In this document: positions 33,843 through 43,227 of the stretch, piece after piece
Numbering within the stretch: position 1 is the stretch's first letter
Layout of the letters: every line of letters starts with the position of its first letter
DNA from: Paenibacillus sp. OV219
Lineage (GTDB): Bacteria; Bacillota; Bacilli; Paenibacillales; Paenibacillaceae
NCBI RefSeq assembly: GCF_900110075.1
Contig: NZ_FOCJ01000007.1
Location: 186,001 to 250,000, forward strand
DNA: 64,000 bases
Direction of reading: 5' to 3'
Position numbers and translations under genes: made by a program
The notes under the pieces: generated by a model
The model's database searches: none
What the model saw: only the letters and a program-made list of their open reading frames with translations
What the model was told of the DNA's origin: nothing

Positions 33843-33945
33843 GCTTTTAAATAACAAATAGTCGTTTGCGGGTGGAGGTACTTTGCTGATCTCCATCCGC
33901 ATTCGGCTTTCTTTACAATTTATAATGACTCAGGAGGCAACCTAC

Positions 33946-34836
33946 GTGAATGTTTTAAAAGTCCCGGCCCGTACAATTGCAGTTTTCGTCCTGCCGTGTC
34001 TGATTCTCTACATCGGCCTCGTGTTCGTGCCAATCCTTGTAGCTGTGTATGACAGCTTGCTGGACTGGGATAGCATCAATAAGGCGAAATTTATCGGGCT
34101 CGATAATTTTAAAACGATGCTATTCCACGACACGAATTTCTGGCCTTCCGTGCGTCACACGCTTGGTTACGCGGTATTTTCCATGTTGGAAATTCCGATT
34201 TGTCTGTTTGTTGCAGCACTTATGAACCGCTATGTGCGTAAAGCGAATACTCTCGTTTCCCTTTACTTTGTACCTGTTATTTTGTCGGTCGTTATTATCG
34301 GCCAACTTTGGAAGACCATCTACAACCCGACTGATATGGGCGGCATGCTTAATGGAATTCTGACATCGCTAGGGCTGAGTAGCTGGACACATAACTGGCT
34401 GACGGAGCCTAAAATTGCAATGTATTGCTTGTATTTTGTATCGCTATGGCAATATTTCGGCTATCACTTGCTCATTCAATACACAGGCGTACAGAACATT
34501 CCGACGGAAGTGTATGAAGCGGCGAAGATCGATGGCGCAGAAGGCTTTAAAGCAGATTGGTATATTACTTACCCAATGGTTATCCCGATCTTCAAAATCT
34601 CGATCATCCTCTCGTTCATCGGTTCCCTGCAGGCGTTTGACCTGGTATGGGTTATGACAGGCGGCGGCCCGGCGCACGCGACGGATACGATCTCCACACA
34701 TATGTACAACATGTCGTTCCTATCCTTCAAGTACGGATACGGTAGCGCCCTTGCGACATTCCTTGTGTTTGTTTGCTTGGTATTCACAGTCTTCATTAAT
34801 TTCGTCTTCAAAAAAGTCGAAGCAAGATACACCTAG
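33946..34836 (+). CDS. Sugar ABC transporter permease (MalF/UgpA type)
   Basis: Six predicted helices begin ARTIAVFVLPCLILYIGLVFVPILVAVYDSLLDW, typical of MalF-class permeases. The EAA motif is YEAAKIDGAEGFKADWYITYPM. AGGAGG lies eight bases before the GTG at 33946, the likely start; the frame opens further upstream at 33883 without support. It follows the binding protein after about 100 bp and precedes the second permease by 18 bp. No ATPase is encoded here, so a shared MsmX-like ATPase is expected (family knowledge). Confidence 0.92.
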   Translation: MNVLKVPARTIAVFVLPCLILYIGLVFVPILVAVYDSLLDWDSINKAKFIGLDNFKTMLFHDTNFWPSVRHTLGYAVFSMLEIPICLFVAALMNRYVRKANTLVSLYFVPVILSVVIIGQLWKTIYNPTDMGGMLNGILTSLGLSSWTHNWLTEPKIAMYCLYFVSLWQYFGYHLLIQYTGVQNIPTEVYEAAKIDGAEGFKADWYITYPMVIPIFKISIILSFIGSLQAFDLVWVMTGGGPAHATDTISTHMYNMSFLSFKYGYGSALATFLVFVCLVFTVFINFVFKKVEARYT

Positions 34837-34854
34837 AAGGGAGAACAATAGATC

Positions 34855-35679
34855 ATGGCAAGTGTTAAAAAAGGGCTCGTGTATCTGCTTCTCTCGATCC
34901 TTGTCGTTACGCAAATTTACCCATTGTTTTGGCTGGTCATGTACTCGCTCAAAACGAACGAAGAAATTCTCGGCTCAAGCTTCTTCGCACTGCCGAGCTC
35001 GCCGCAATGGGGTAACTATAAAGCCGCGTATAAAGGCGGACATTACTTGCAGTACCTTGGCAACAGCATCCTCGTAACGTCGGTTACTCTGCTGTGCGTT
35101 ATCATCCTGAGCGCGATGGTTGCTTACGCCATTTCCCGGTTCAAATGGAAGCTTGGCCCGGTTGTAACGCTCGTGTTCTTGCTCGGGATGATGATTCCGA
35201 TGCAGGCTACGCTGCTGCCGCTCATGGTTATTTTTAAACACATGCACATCTTGAACACGCGCTGGGCGCTGATTCTGCCTTACATTACGTTCTCCACGCC
35301 AATTGCTGTCTTTATCCTGAGCGGATTTATGCGCGGCATTCCAGCGGAGATCGAAGAATCGGCATTCATGGATGGCGCAAGCGTGTATCGGATCTTCCGC
35401 AGCATCATCCTGCCGATCTCTGTACCGCCGATTATGACGGTATGTATTCTGACGTTCATTACGATCTGGAACGAATACATTATGGCGGCTACATTTATTT
35501 CCAAAGAAGCATTGAAAACTCTTCCTTTCGGCGTATATACTTTTGTCAGCCAATACAATGTTAACTATGGCGCAATTGGTGCTTTCCTTATCCTCGGCGC
35601 GCTGCCGGTGCTGCTCGTATACTTCATCCTTTCGGAGCGTATTACAAAAGGTATGGTTGCAGGTGCGGTTAAAGGATAA
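34855..35679 (+). CDS. Sugar ABC transporter permease (MalG type)
   Basis: This 274-residue permease has six helices, the EAA motif IEESAFMDGASVYRIFRSIILPIS and the MalG-family ending ERITKGMVAGAVKG. GGGAGAA lies upstream of the ATG. It completes the importer with the genes at 32490 and 33946, and the histidine kinase gene follows within 35 bp. The four or five genes probably form one operon, so sensor and importer are expressed together. Confidence 0.93.
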   Translation: MASVKKGLVYLLLSILVVTQIYPLFWLVMYSLKTNEEILGSSFFALPSSPQWGNYKAAYKGGHYLQYLGNSILVTSVTLLCVIILSAMVAYAISRFKWKLGPVVTLVFLLGMMIPMQATLLPLMVIFKHMHILNTRWALILPYITFSTPIAVFILSGFMRGIPAEIEESAFMDGASVYRIFRSIILPISVPPIMTVCILTFITIWNEYIMAATFISKEALKTLPFGVYTFVSQYNVNYGAIGAFLILGALPVLLVYFILSERITKGMVAGAVKG

Positions 35680-35713
35680 GCGTAAAGCCCGGAGGAAAGG
35701 GCGAAGAGCGAAC

Positions 35714-37495
35714 ATGTCACGGGGATTTCATTCCATTCAATATCGGCTATTCGTGCTGTTTCTGATCAGCATGTCAGCTATCGTACTGATTGTCAGCATC
35801 CTGTATTACAACCGGACAACGGTGCAATTTCAAGAGAAGGTAAGCGGCCTGTCCAAGCAGAACGTCTCGCAGACGGCAGGTCTCTTCGATCTTCTTCTGA
35901 AAGGCTATGACAGCATGTCCAAGTCTGTCATCGGCAACAATGATTTTTCCCGAATTATGAGCACGCCTACAGTCGACAGCCCTGCTGTCGATTATTTTAA
36001 TGAGCGGGCCATTACGAATATTCTCGGTGCCGTCTTCCTCTCGCAGGAAGATCTGATCGGCATTCATGTCCTGACGGATAAAGGGAAAGTATATAATTAC
36101 GGCAATTTTGCCAATGTGATCGACCCCGAGTACACCAAATCGCACTGGTATCAAGAAATTCAAGGGTCCAGCGGCAGTATGGTTTGGCTCGGGGTTTATA
36201 AGCGTTCCATTATTGATCAGGTCGAGAGCCGCTCTGTGTTTGCGTTCGGACGCCGGATTTATGACCTTAACAATCACCGCCAAGTCGGCGTTGTCCTCTT
36301 CGAGACGAGCTCGCAGGCGATCGTGAATGCGATGGAAAACTTGAAGCTTGGCGTACATAGCGAGGTTTACTTGATGTCGAGCAACGGAGAAGTGATCTCG
36401 TCGACGTCCCAGACCTGGGATGATCAAAGGATGTCGACCCTGCCTCGGCCCAAAGGGGGCGTGCCTGTCGTAGTTGAGAATGATGGAAATCTCATTGTGG
36501 CGTCGCAGCTGCCTTTTGCAGATTGGACGGTGCTCAGCGTGACTCCGGAACGAGACTTGAATGTCGAGCTGGCAGAGACGAAGCGATTCCTCATTTATGT
36601 AGGTGCTGCGCTCGTGCTTGTTGCGATTCTCATTGCTACGATTTTCTCACGGACGATCTCTTCACCGCTGAAGCGCCTCATTTCGGAGATGAAGCAGGTC
36701 GAGATCGGGAACTTCCGCGGGTCGCTCAAAGTAACGTCATATCAGGAAATTAATATACTCGTCGCATCGTTTAATCAGATGGTAAATCAGATATCAGAGC
36801 TGATCGAGCGGGTGAAAATCTCGTCCGTTAGTGAGAAGAATGCAGAGCTGCAAGCGCTGCAATCACAGGTGAATCCGCATTTTCTATACAATACGCTTGA
36901 TATGATTTATTGGATGCTCGACGAGAAGGGACATGATCGGCTCGGGGAAGTCGTGCTGTCGCTGTCCCGGCTGTTCCGTTACAGCAGCCACTGGGATCAA
37001 GGCGTGGCAGTCAGCCTGCGTGAGGAGATTGAGCAGACGCAGCATTATTTGACCATTATTGTGACTCGCCTTGAAGGTAGGCTCACGGTCGATGTTGACG
37101 TCGACGAGACGTGGATGAATGTTCCATTACCGAAGATGACGCTGCAGCCTGTTATTGAGAATGCCGTGAAGTACGGCCTGGAGCCGCTTCTCGACTGGGA
37201 AGGGAAGCTGCGGGTTTATATTGAAGCGGATGATCGCAAGCTGCACATTATGGTGCAGGATAATGGGATAGGCATGGATGCCGCCAAATTAAAGCGGATT
37301 AATACATTACTAGATAAGCCTGAGGAAGCAGCGAAGGATGAGGAAGGACTAGAAGGGATTAGGCAGGAAGGCGGCATTGGACTTGTCAATTTGCAGCGGC
37401 GTATCCGCCATATGTATGGCGAAGCGTACGGACTTGAGCTGCGAAGCGAGCCGAATGAAGGCACCACGGTCATTATTACCGTTCCTTATCAGTAG
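35714..37495 (+). CDS. Sensor histidine kinase, YesM family
   Basis: The 593-residue protein has an N-terminal helix (RLFVLFLISMSAIVLIVSILYY), an extracytoplasmic dCache-like region, a second helix (FLIYVGAALVLVAILIATIF) and a HAMP linker (ISSPLKRLISEMKQVE). The His-kinase motif LQSQVNPHFLYNTLDMIYWM carries phospho-acceptor H389, and HATPase boxes follow (PVIENAVKYGL, DNGIGMD, GGIGLVNL). The long upstream frame is not the gene: GGAGGAAAGGG before the ATG at 35714 sets the start. It senses a carbohydrate-related signal and phosphorylates the neighbouring YesN-type regulator. Confidence 0.92.
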   Translation: MSRGFHSIQYRLFVLFLISMSAIVLIVSILYYNRTTVQFQEKVSGLSKQNVSQTAGLFDLLLKGYDSMSKSVIGNNDFSRIMSTPTVDSPAVDYFNERAITNILGAVFLSQEDLIGIHVLTDKGKVYNYGNFANVIDPEYTKSHWYQEIQGSSGSMVWLGVYKRSIIDQVESRSVFAFGRRIYDLNNHRQVGVVLFETSSQAIVNAMENLKLGVHSEVYLMSSNGEVISSTSQTWDDQRMSTLPRPKGGVPVVVENDGNLIVASQLPFADWTVLSVTPERDLNVELAETKRFLIYVGAALVLVAILIATIFSRTISSPLKRLISEMKQVEIGNFRGSLKVTSYQEINILVASFNQMVNQISELIERVKISSVSEKNAELQALQSQVNPHFLYNTLDMIYWMLDEKGHDRLGEVVLSLSRLFRYSSHWDQGVAVSLREEIEQTQHYLTIIVTRLEGRLTVDVDVDETWMNVPLPKMTLQPVIENAVKYGLEPLLDWEGKLRVYIEADDRKLHIMVQDNGIGMDAAKLKRINTLLDKPEEAAKDEEGLEGIRQEGGIGLVNLQRRIRHMYGEAYGLELRSEPNEGTTVIITVPYQ

Positions 37496-37531
37496 ATGTA
37501 AGGCGTTAGAGGCAGGAAGGAGGAGCTGCAG

Positions 37532-38713
37532 ATGGCAGTGAATATCCTCATTACGGATGACGAGGGCGTCATTCGTGAAGGTGTGAAACGGACTATTAAG
37601 CGGGCATTCCCCGATTACGATGTGCATTTGGCAGCCTCTGCGGAGGATGCGGTGCAAATTCTGGAGAGTCAACCGATCGATATCGTGCTTACTGATATAT
37701 TAATGCCAGGGATCGACGGTCTTGAGTTTATGAAGATGTCCCGGCGGAAGTACCCGCACGTGAAGTGGGTCGTCATATCGGCACATTCGGAGTTCTCCTA
37801 TGCGCAGAAAGCGGTGCGGCTTGGCGCTCGGGATTATTTGCTGAAGCCGATCGGTAAGCAGCGCTTGGAGGAATTAATTGAACAGCTTGCTGAAGAGGCG
37901 AAGGAAGAGTCCACTTCTACCAAGGAAGGCGAGCTGCTGAAGACGAACCTGAAGTACTTGCGTGAAGCCGTGTTCCAGCGTTTGGCGACTGGTCTAGCGC
38001 TTGGTAATCTCGACATTGCCCCGCTCATTGAGCGCTATCCAGAGTTTCGCCTTGTTATGGTGCGAATCGAAGAAGCAGTGAAGAACGTTCAGCTGGAGCA
38101 TTTTATTATCGAGAATGTGCTTTCTGAACTGATTGATCTGCATGGGCAGGGCTTCGTCGTCAGCTTTGACCGACAGAGCTTGCTTGGCCTGGTACAGCTG
38201 AAGAACGACAAGACGGTGGAAGGGCTGGCGCAGGATCTGAAGAAGCATCTAAGCCATTATTTGAAATTGCCCTTCCACATTACATTCTCAGAAGCCATCA
38301 GGGAGTTCAGCCGCATACCCGAAGAAGTACGTCGTCTGCGCCAAGCGCTAGCTCCTGCATCGAGCGACCGGCCAGAGGGCAGCGGCGACAAAGCGATTGA
38401 GGTTGCCCTGCAATACTTGAAGGCGCACTATAACGAGGAGCTGTCGCTCGAGAAGGTTGCAGCTGTCGTGTTCCTAAATCCGATCTACTTCAGCCAGCTG
38501 TTCAAGCAGAAGACGGGCCAAGGCTATAAGGATTATGTCATCAGCTTGCGCATTGAACAGGCGAAGGAGCTGCTGCAGCAGTCGGGTATGAAGCTCGTAG
38601 AAATTGCCGAGCGAATCGGTTATACCGATGTGCGCCACTTCACGCAAGTATTCCGTCGCAAAATGAATGTAACACCAACTGAATACCGTCAGCAGATTAC
38701 GGCTGAACGCTAA
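37532..38713 (+). CDS. Response regulator, YesN family (receiver plus AraC HTH)
   Basis: The receiver domain (residues 1-120) shows ITDDEG, phosphorylation site D55 in VLTDILMPG, and KPIGKQRLEELI. A linker follows, and residues 290-393 form an AraC-type DNA-binding domain (LSLEKVAAVVFLNPIYFSQLFKQ, LVEIAERIGYTDVRHFTQVFR). AGGAGGAG lies shortly before the ATG. It is the partner of the kinase at 35714, and likely activates the importer operon upstream. Length, 393 residues, is shorter than many YesN proteins but complete. Confidence 0.93.
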   Translation: MAVNILITDDEGVIREGVKRTIKRAFPDYDVHLAASAEDAVQILESQPIDIVLTDILMPGIDGLEFMKMSRRKYPHVKWVVISAHSEFSYAQKAVRLGARDYLLKPIGKQRLEELIEQLAEEAKEESTSTKEGELLKTNLKYLREAVFQRLATGLALGNLDIAPLIERYPEFRLVMVRIEEAVKNVQLEHFIIENVLSELIDLHGQGFVVSFDRQSLLGLVQLKNDKTVEGLAQDLKKHLSHYLKLPFHITFSEAIREFSRIPEEVRRLRQALAPASSDRPEGSGDKAIEVALQYLKAHYNEELSLEKVAAVVFLNPIYFSQLFKQKTGQGYKDYVISLRIEQAKELLQQSGMKLVEIAERIGYTDVRHFTQVFRRKMNVTPTEYRQQITAER

Positions 38714-38716
38714 TCG

Positions 38717-38761
38717 AAGAGTGATAGGAGGGGGAACTTAGTCCCCCCTCCTATCACTCTT
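38717..38761. terminator. 17-bp hairpin shared by convergent genes
   Basis: Arms 38717-38733 and 38745-38761 are complementary. The stop codon of the ferredoxin reductase gene (minus strand) lies within the right arm. T tracts are weak on both sides, so it may work as a roadblock or stabiliser as well as a terminator. Confidence 0.6.
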
Positions 38762-39812
38762 CTTCGTCTACCGCGACGCCGAGCTGGCGGTTCTTCTCCT
38801 TGAATCTCGAGTTGTGAGAGGAGACATAGGCGGTTTTGTCCGCCTTCGGATCGAGATACACATTCACGCTGTTCGTAGCGTTCACAGCATCGGTGAACGT
38901 GCCTGCGATTAGATGCACCTTGCTGTCATGCATAACGAAGTCGCCTGCGGCGAAGACACCTGGCAGATTCGTCTCCATTTTGGAGCTGACAGGTATATGC
39001 CACTCGTCCATCGCAAGGCTCCAATCCCGTATTGGGCCGAAGTTATAGCGCAGCCCGTGGTTTACGATTACGGCATCGACAGGGACTTGCTCCGTCTCCC
39101 CAGTCTCTATATGTGAGAGGGTAACTCGGTCAATCGCCGTCCCGTTGCTGCTATGCAGCGCTTGAACGGCATAAGGCGTCCGAACATTCGCGGACGATTC
39201 CTTCATCCGCGTCACATTTCGCTCATGGCCGCCGAACTGGTCACGTCTGTGAACGACGGTCAGGCTGGCTGCAATCGGCTCGATCATGTTCGCCCAGTCA
39301 ACCGCAGAATCGCCCCCTCCGGATATAAGCACATGCTTGCCTTTGAACTCCTCAAGCGCCTGTACGGTATAGTGCAGGTTCGTCACTTCGAACCGGTCCA
39401 CACCTTCAATATCCAACTTCGCAAGCTCCAAGATCCCGTAGCCGATGGCGAGTACGACGGAACGCGTCCAGTGCTTCTCGCCAGCTGAAGAAGTGAGCAG
39501 CAGCGTATCATCCGCTTGCCGCTCCATTCCGATAATTTGCTGACCGAGCACAACAGTTGGCTCGAACGTCATTGCCTGGGTAATGAGCTGTTCGATGAGC
39601 TTCTCACCTAGTGTAGGAGTCAGCCCGCCAACGTCCCAAATCATTTTCTCCGGGTAAATCAGAATCCGTCCTCCAAGCTCTTCGCGCGCCTCGATGATCT
39701 TCGTCTTCAGCTCCCGCATGCCGCTATAGAAAGTCGTGTAGAGCCCGGCCGGGCCGCCTCCAATAATGGTGACATCAAATAATTCTAGTTGCTCGCTCAC
39801 ATTCGTATTCAT
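38754..39812 (-). CDS. Ferredoxin--NADP reductase type 2 (YumC/YcgT-like)
   Basis: This 352-residue thioredoxin-reductase-like flavoprotein lacks the CxxC redox pair. It has FAD-binding [24 protein letters not shown]-binding [19 protein letters not shown] and the FAD-closing [36 protein letters not shown]. Such enzymes reduce ferredoxin or flavodoxin with NADPH. A Fur-like box (39868-39882) and a perfect Fur box (39937-39951) lie in the divergent intergenic region, so iron control is probable; iron release from siderophores would suit it. The start uses an ATG with only a weak AG-rich box. The symbol is withheld, since two paralogues exist in B. subtilis. Confidence 0.9.
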   Translation of the reverse strand: MNTNVSEQLELFDVTIIGGGPAGLYTTFYSGMRELKTKIIEAREELGGRILIYPEKMIWDVGGLTPTLGEKLIEQLITQAMTFEPTVVLGQQIIGMERQADDTLLLTSSAGEKHWTRSVVLAIGYGILELAKLDIEGVDRFEVTNLHYTVQALEEFKGKHVLISGGGDSAVDWANMIEPIAASLTVVHRRDQFGGHERNVTRMKESSANVRTPYAVQALHSSNGTAIDRVTLSHIETGETEQVPVDAVIVNHGLRYNFGPIRDWSLAMDEWHIPVSSKMETNLPGVFAAGDFVMHDSKVHLIAGTFTDAVNATNSVNVYLDPKADKTAYVSSHNSRFKEKNRQLGVAVDEEE

Positions 39813-39867
39813 GTTCTTGTAACCTGCTTCCCCTATTGGTTTTATCTGATATCCGCGTTATGTTAAC

Positions 39868-39882
39868 TGAGATTCATTCTCA
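39868..39882 (+). promoter_or_regulatory. Fur-box-like site
   Basis: TGAGATTCATTCTCA is a 7-1-7 near-palindrome matching the Fur consensus at most positions. It is on the side of the ferredoxin reductase gene. Confidence 0.65.
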
Positions 39883-39890
39883 CAAAGTTG

Positions 39891-39919
39891 TTGACAAAGG
39901 TTGCATCGCGGGTTAAAGT
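39891..39919 (+). promoter_or_regulatory. Promoter of the siderophore importer
   Basis: TTGACA (39891-39896) and TAAAGT (39914-39919) are 17 bp apart. The perfect Fur box follows 18 bp downstream of the -10. Confidence 0.6.
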
Positions 39920-39936
39920 TTGAAATGTCCTGATAC

Positions 39937-39951
39937 TGATAATCATTATCA
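39937..39951 (+). promoter_or_regulatory. Perfect 7-1-7 Fur box
   Basis: TGATAATCATTATCA is an exact palindrome of the classical Bacillus Fur site and lies 38 bp before the siderophore-binding-protein start. Confidence 0.88.
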
Positions 39952-39988
39952 ATAATAACATCATACAACGAAAGTGAGAGATTTAGAA

Positions 39989-41005
39989 ATGAACAAATTG
40001 TTAATTCCGATCGTTATCCTGTTTGTCCTGGCGCTTAGCGCTTGTGGCAGCAACGGTGATAAGAATAATGCGAGCAATGCGAATACGAATGCAGCGGCGA
40101 ATACGACTGCGAATGCTAGTGGCAATGAGAAGGCGAATAATTCAGCGAATACAACGAATGATGCTGTAGCAGCCAATACGCCAGCGGAATCCGGTACGAT
40201 TACTTATCAATCCGAAGCAGGTCCGGTGGAAGTGCCTGCGAACCCGCAGCGCGTTGTTGTACTGGCAGGTTATGCCGGTGATTTGATCCAGCTTGGAGTA
40301 CCGATTGTTGGTGTAGACTCTTGGTCGAAGGCGAACCCGAACTTCCAAGATAAACTGAAGGATGCGGCGGAAATTTCGGATGAAAGCGTGGAGAAGATCC
40401 TTGAGCTGAAGCCGGATCTGATTATCGGTATGGACAGCGTGAAGAACCTCGACAAGCTGAAGCAGATCGCTCCGACCGTTGTGTACACGTACAACAAAGT
40501 CGACTATCTTACGCAGCACCTTGAGATCGGCAAGCTGGTGAACAAGGAGAAGGAAGCGCAGGCGTGGATTGACGATTTCAAAGCGCGTGCTACCAAAGCG
40601 GGCGAAGAGATTAAAGCGAAGATTGGCTCAGATACGACGGTTTCCGTTATCGAATCATACGAGAAGCAGCTGTATGTTTATGGCGATGCATGGGGCCGCG
40701 GAACAGAAATTATATACCAAGCGATGGGACTCACGATGCCGAAGAAGGTTAAAGAGATGACGTCCAAGGAGGGCTACTACGCACTGTCCACGGAAGTGCT
40801 GCCTGACTTTATGGGTGACTATGTCATATTCAGCAAAGACTCCAATGCGGATAACTCGTTCCAGCAGACCGATACGTACAAGAACACAACTGCAGCGAAG
40901 AACAATCATGTTATTGAGGTAGATTCCAAGGGCTTCTACTTCAACGATGCATTTACGCTGGACTACCAACTCGATATTCTGACTAAAGGCTTGCTAGGTC
41001 AATAA
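39989..41005 (+). CDS. Iron-siderophore-binding lipoprotein (FecB/FhuD family)
   Basis: The product begins MNKLLIPIVILFVLALSAC (lipobox LSAC, Cys19). A long Asn/Ala/Thr-rich tether follows, then a periplasmic-binding domain for siderophores: NPQRVVVLAGYAGDLIQLG, PVVYTYNKVDYLTQH-like core, VIESYEKQLYVYGDAWGRG. The preferred start is the ATG at 39989; a GTG at 39974 is in frame. It delivers ferric siderophore to the permeases at 41168 and 42211. Fur control is indicated by the box at 39937. The siderophore class (hydroxamate or other) cannot be read. Confidence 0.92.
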   Translation: MNKLLIPIVILFVLALSACGSNGDKNNASNANTNAAANTTANASGNEKANNSANTTNDAVAANTPAESGTITYQSEAGPVEVPANPQRVVVLAGYAGDLIQLGVPIVGVDSWSKANPNFQDKLKDAAEISDESVEKILELKPDLIIGMDSVKNLDKLKQIAPTVVYTYNKVDYLTQHLEIGKLVNKEKEAQAWIDDFKARATKAGEEIKAKIGSDTTVSVIESYEKQLYVYGDAWGRGTEIIYQAMGLTMPKKVKEMTSKEGYYALSTEVLPDFMGDYVIFSKDSNADNSFQQTDTYKNTTAAKNNHVIEVDSKGFYFNDAFTLDYQLDILTKGLLGQ

Positions 41006-41015
41006 TAGGAGGGAA

Positions 41016-41044
41016 GAGGAATTCTCTTTCGAGAGTAATTCCTC
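41016..41044 (+). terminator. Hairpin between binding protein and permease
   Basis: GAGGAATT (41016-41023) pairs with AATTCCTC (41037-41044), with CTCT/AGAG inside. No T tract follows, so mRNA stabilisation or partial attenuation is more likely than full termination. Confidence 0.5.
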
Positions 41045-41099
41045 ATCCTCGAAAGATAAGGATTATAGGTTTTCTGCTTATAAATGGGCTTATATTTCT

Positions 41100-41145
41100 C
41101 CGGATTGAAACGGCTGTCGCCGTTAAAAGACGGCGACAGCCGTTT
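41100..41145 (+). repeat. Dispersed structured element, copy C (perfect hairpin)
   Basis: AAACGGCTGTCGCCGT (41108-41123) pairs perfectly with ACGGCGACAGCCGTTT (41130-41145) around TAAAAG. The right arm equals those of copies A and D. The left arm lacks the AGCTTTTGCC form, which suggests a repaired or gene-converted hairpin. It lies 22-31 nt ahead of the siderophore permease start. Confidence 0.75.
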
Positions 41146-41167
41146 TACCTTGTTTGAAAAGGAATGT

Positions 41168-42214
41168 GTGAGACTAATGATGAATGTGGATGTGGGTGTG
41201 GATGCGGAAATCAAACGTCCAGGTCTGGCGAATACAACCGCTAAGCTAATTCTTGGCGTTGCCGCGCTAGTCGTCATGTTTGCAGCGGCCATGCTGTTCG
41301 GCGCTGCGGATACAACGCTGCGCGATTTGTGGCATGTGTTCTTCTCGCAGGAGCAGGGCGATACGGTTACGATGCTGCGCGAAATCCGATTGCCGCGCGA
41401 GGTGGCGGGCATTCTCGTTGGCTCGGCGCTTGCTGTATCAGGCACGCTGATGCAGGGGCTGACCCGCAATCCGCTAGCCGATCCCGGCTTGCTCGGATTA
41501 ACGGCTGGCGCGAACTGCGCGCTTGCGCTAACGATTACGATGCTGCCGGGAACGGGGTATTTTGGCATCATGGTGGCTTGCTTCATCGGTGCGGCGGCAG
41601 GGACGGTTATCGTGCTAGGGATTGGTGCAGTTAAGAAGGGCGGCCTGTCTCCACTTCGGCTCGTGCTCGCAGGCTCGGCGATTTCGGCTTTTCTGTATGC
41701 GGTGTCGGACGGCGCGGGGCTGATTTTCAAAGTATCCAAAGATGTTACGATGTGGACTGCTGGGGGATTAATTGGGACGACATGGGGGCAGGTACAAGCG
41801 ATCTCGCCTTTCATTATTGTCGGTATTGTAATCGCGGTGCTGCTGTCGAGAAAAGTGACGATCTTAAGTTTGAATGAAGAGGTTGCGGTCGGACTGGGAC
41901 TTCGAACGGTGTATGTAAAGCTTGTTTTGTACACGGTTATTACATTGCTAGCAGGCGCGGCGGTTGCTCTCGTCGGGAATATGGCGTTCATCGGGCTGAT
42001 GATTCCGCATATCGTACGCGCGATGTTCGGTATCGACTATCGCACGGTTATTCCGATGTCCGCAATCTGGGGCGCGGTGTTTATGCTGCTGGCGGATACG
42101 CTGGCACGTACGATGAATGCGCCGTATGAGACGCCGGTGGTGGCGATTATTGCGACGATTGGCTTGCCATTCTTCCTGTTCATCGTACGTAAAGGAGTGA
42201 AGCTCACATCATGA
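41168..42214 (+). CDS. Iron-siderophore ABC permease (FecCD family), first subunit
   Basis: This is an integral membrane permease with about nine helices. It carries the FecCD motifs REIRLPREVAGILVGSALAVSGTLMQGLTRNPLADPGLLGLTAGA and FIGLMIPHIVRAMFGIDYRTVIP. The start is ambiguous: GTG 41168 (AAGGA five bases upstream) or ATG 41177; the long frame from 41084 runs through the structured element and is unlikely. The stop overlaps the next ATG by four bases (ATGA), so the two permeases are translationally coupled. The operon has no ATPase gene, so a shared siderophore ATPase elsewhere is expected. Confidence 0.92.
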   Translation: MRLMMNVDVGVDAEIKRPGLANTTAKLILGVAALVVMFAAAMLFGAADTTLRDLWHVFFSQEQGDTVTMLREIRLPREVAGILVGSALAVSGTLMQGLTRNPLADPGLLGLTAGANCALALTITMLPGTGYFGIMVACFIGAAAGTVIVLGIGAVKKGGLSPLRLVLAGSAISAFLYAVSDGAGLIFKVSKDVTMWTAGGLIGTTWGQVQAISPFIIVGIVIAVLLSRKVTILSLNEEVAVGLGLRTVYVKLVLYTVITLLAGAAVALVGNMAFIGLMIPHIVRAMFGIDYRTVIPMSAIWGAVFMLLADTLARTMNAPYETPVVAIIATIGLPFFLFIVRKGVKLTS

Positions 42215-43227
42215 TGTCTGGTTCGATCTCGATTCTTGCTCGCAAACAGCGCGTGGTTGTGACGGCATTGCTGCTGTTCATTCTACTCACGATTGTAATC
42301 AGCTTAGGGCTAGGTGCCTCTTCGCTGTCGTATAACCGGCTGCTCCCGACGTTGTTTGGGAATGGCGATTTCAAAGAAGAATTTGTGCTGTACTCGCTGC
42401 GGTTGCCGCGTATTCTGGTAACGCTGCTCTCCGGCATGGCACTTACGTTGTCCGGTGCTGTTCTGCAAGGAATTACGCGCAATGATTTGGCCGATCCTGG
42501 TGTCGTAGGCATCAATTCAGGCGCGGGCTTTGCTATTTCGGTGTTCTTCTTATACGTGCCGATTGATACGGGAGCGTTCGCATATATGCTGCCTTTGGTT
42601 GGCTTTGCTGGAGCGTTCCTGACAGCGGGCGTCATCTATCTGTTCTCGTACAGCCGGCGGGAAGGGCTGCATCCGGTCAAGCTGGTGCTCGTCGGCGTTG
42701 GCTTCTCGCTGGCGCTATCCGGCGCGATGGTTGTTATCATCTCGTCGGCTGACCGGATGAAGGTGGACTTCATTGCGAAGTGGCTTGCGGGCAATATTTG
42801 GGGCACCGACTGGCCATTCTTCTGGGCACTGCTTCCGTGGCTCGCGGTGCTGATCCCTTACGCGATGTACAAGGCGAGCGCCATGAATTTGCTGGCGCTG
42901 AACGAATCCTCTGCGATTGGCTCGGGGCTCGCGGTCAATCGGGAGCGAATCGTGCTCTTGCTTGTAGCCGTCGCTCTCGCTGCAGCGGCCGTCTCGGTGA
43001 CAGGCGGCATCGCCTTCGTCGGCCTGATGGCGCCGCATATCGCGAGGGCGCTCGTGGGCACGCGGCACCAGATGTTTGTGCCGGTGTCCATCCTGATGGG
43101 CGGCTGGCTCCTGCTGCTCGCCGACACGATCGGCCGCAACATCGCTGATCCTTCCGGCATCCCCGCCGGGATCATGATCGCGTTCATTGGCGGGCCTTAT
43201 TTCTTGTATTTGCTGCTTCGGAAGTGA
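42211..43227 (+). CDS. Iron-siderophore ABC permease (FecCD family), second subunit
   Basis: The 338-residue paralogue of the previous gene shows YSLRLPRILVTLLSGMALTLSGAVLQGITRNDLADPGVVGINSGA and FVGLMAPHIARALVGTRHQMFVP. AAGGAG lies before the ATG and the first four bases overlap the previous stop. Together the two form the membrane channel for ferric siderophore. The product ends in the usual short basic tail. The gene is followed by a hairpin-repeat region and a convergent GH4 gene. Confidence 0.93.
   Translation: MMSGSISILARKQRVVVTALLLFILLTIVISLGLGASSLSYNRLLPTLFGNGDFKEEFVLYSLRLPRILVTLLSGMALTLSGAVLQGITRNDLADPGVVGINSGAGFAISVFFLYVPIDTGAFAYMLPLVGFAGAFLTAGVIYLFSYSRREGLHPVKLVLVGVGFSLALSGAMVVIISSADRMKVDFIAKWLAGNIWGTDWPFFWALLPWLAVLIPYAMYKASAMNLLALNESSAIGSGLAVNRERIVLLLVAVALAAAAVSVTGGIAFVGLMAPHIARALVGTRHQMFVPVSILMGGWLLLLADTIGRNIADPSGIPAGIMIAFIGGPYFLYLLLRK

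Noticed and set aside
35543-35713. A 57-codon N-terminal extension of the YesM-type kinase
   Set aside because: It overlaps the upstream permease gene and lies before the strong ribosome site at the ATG 35714.
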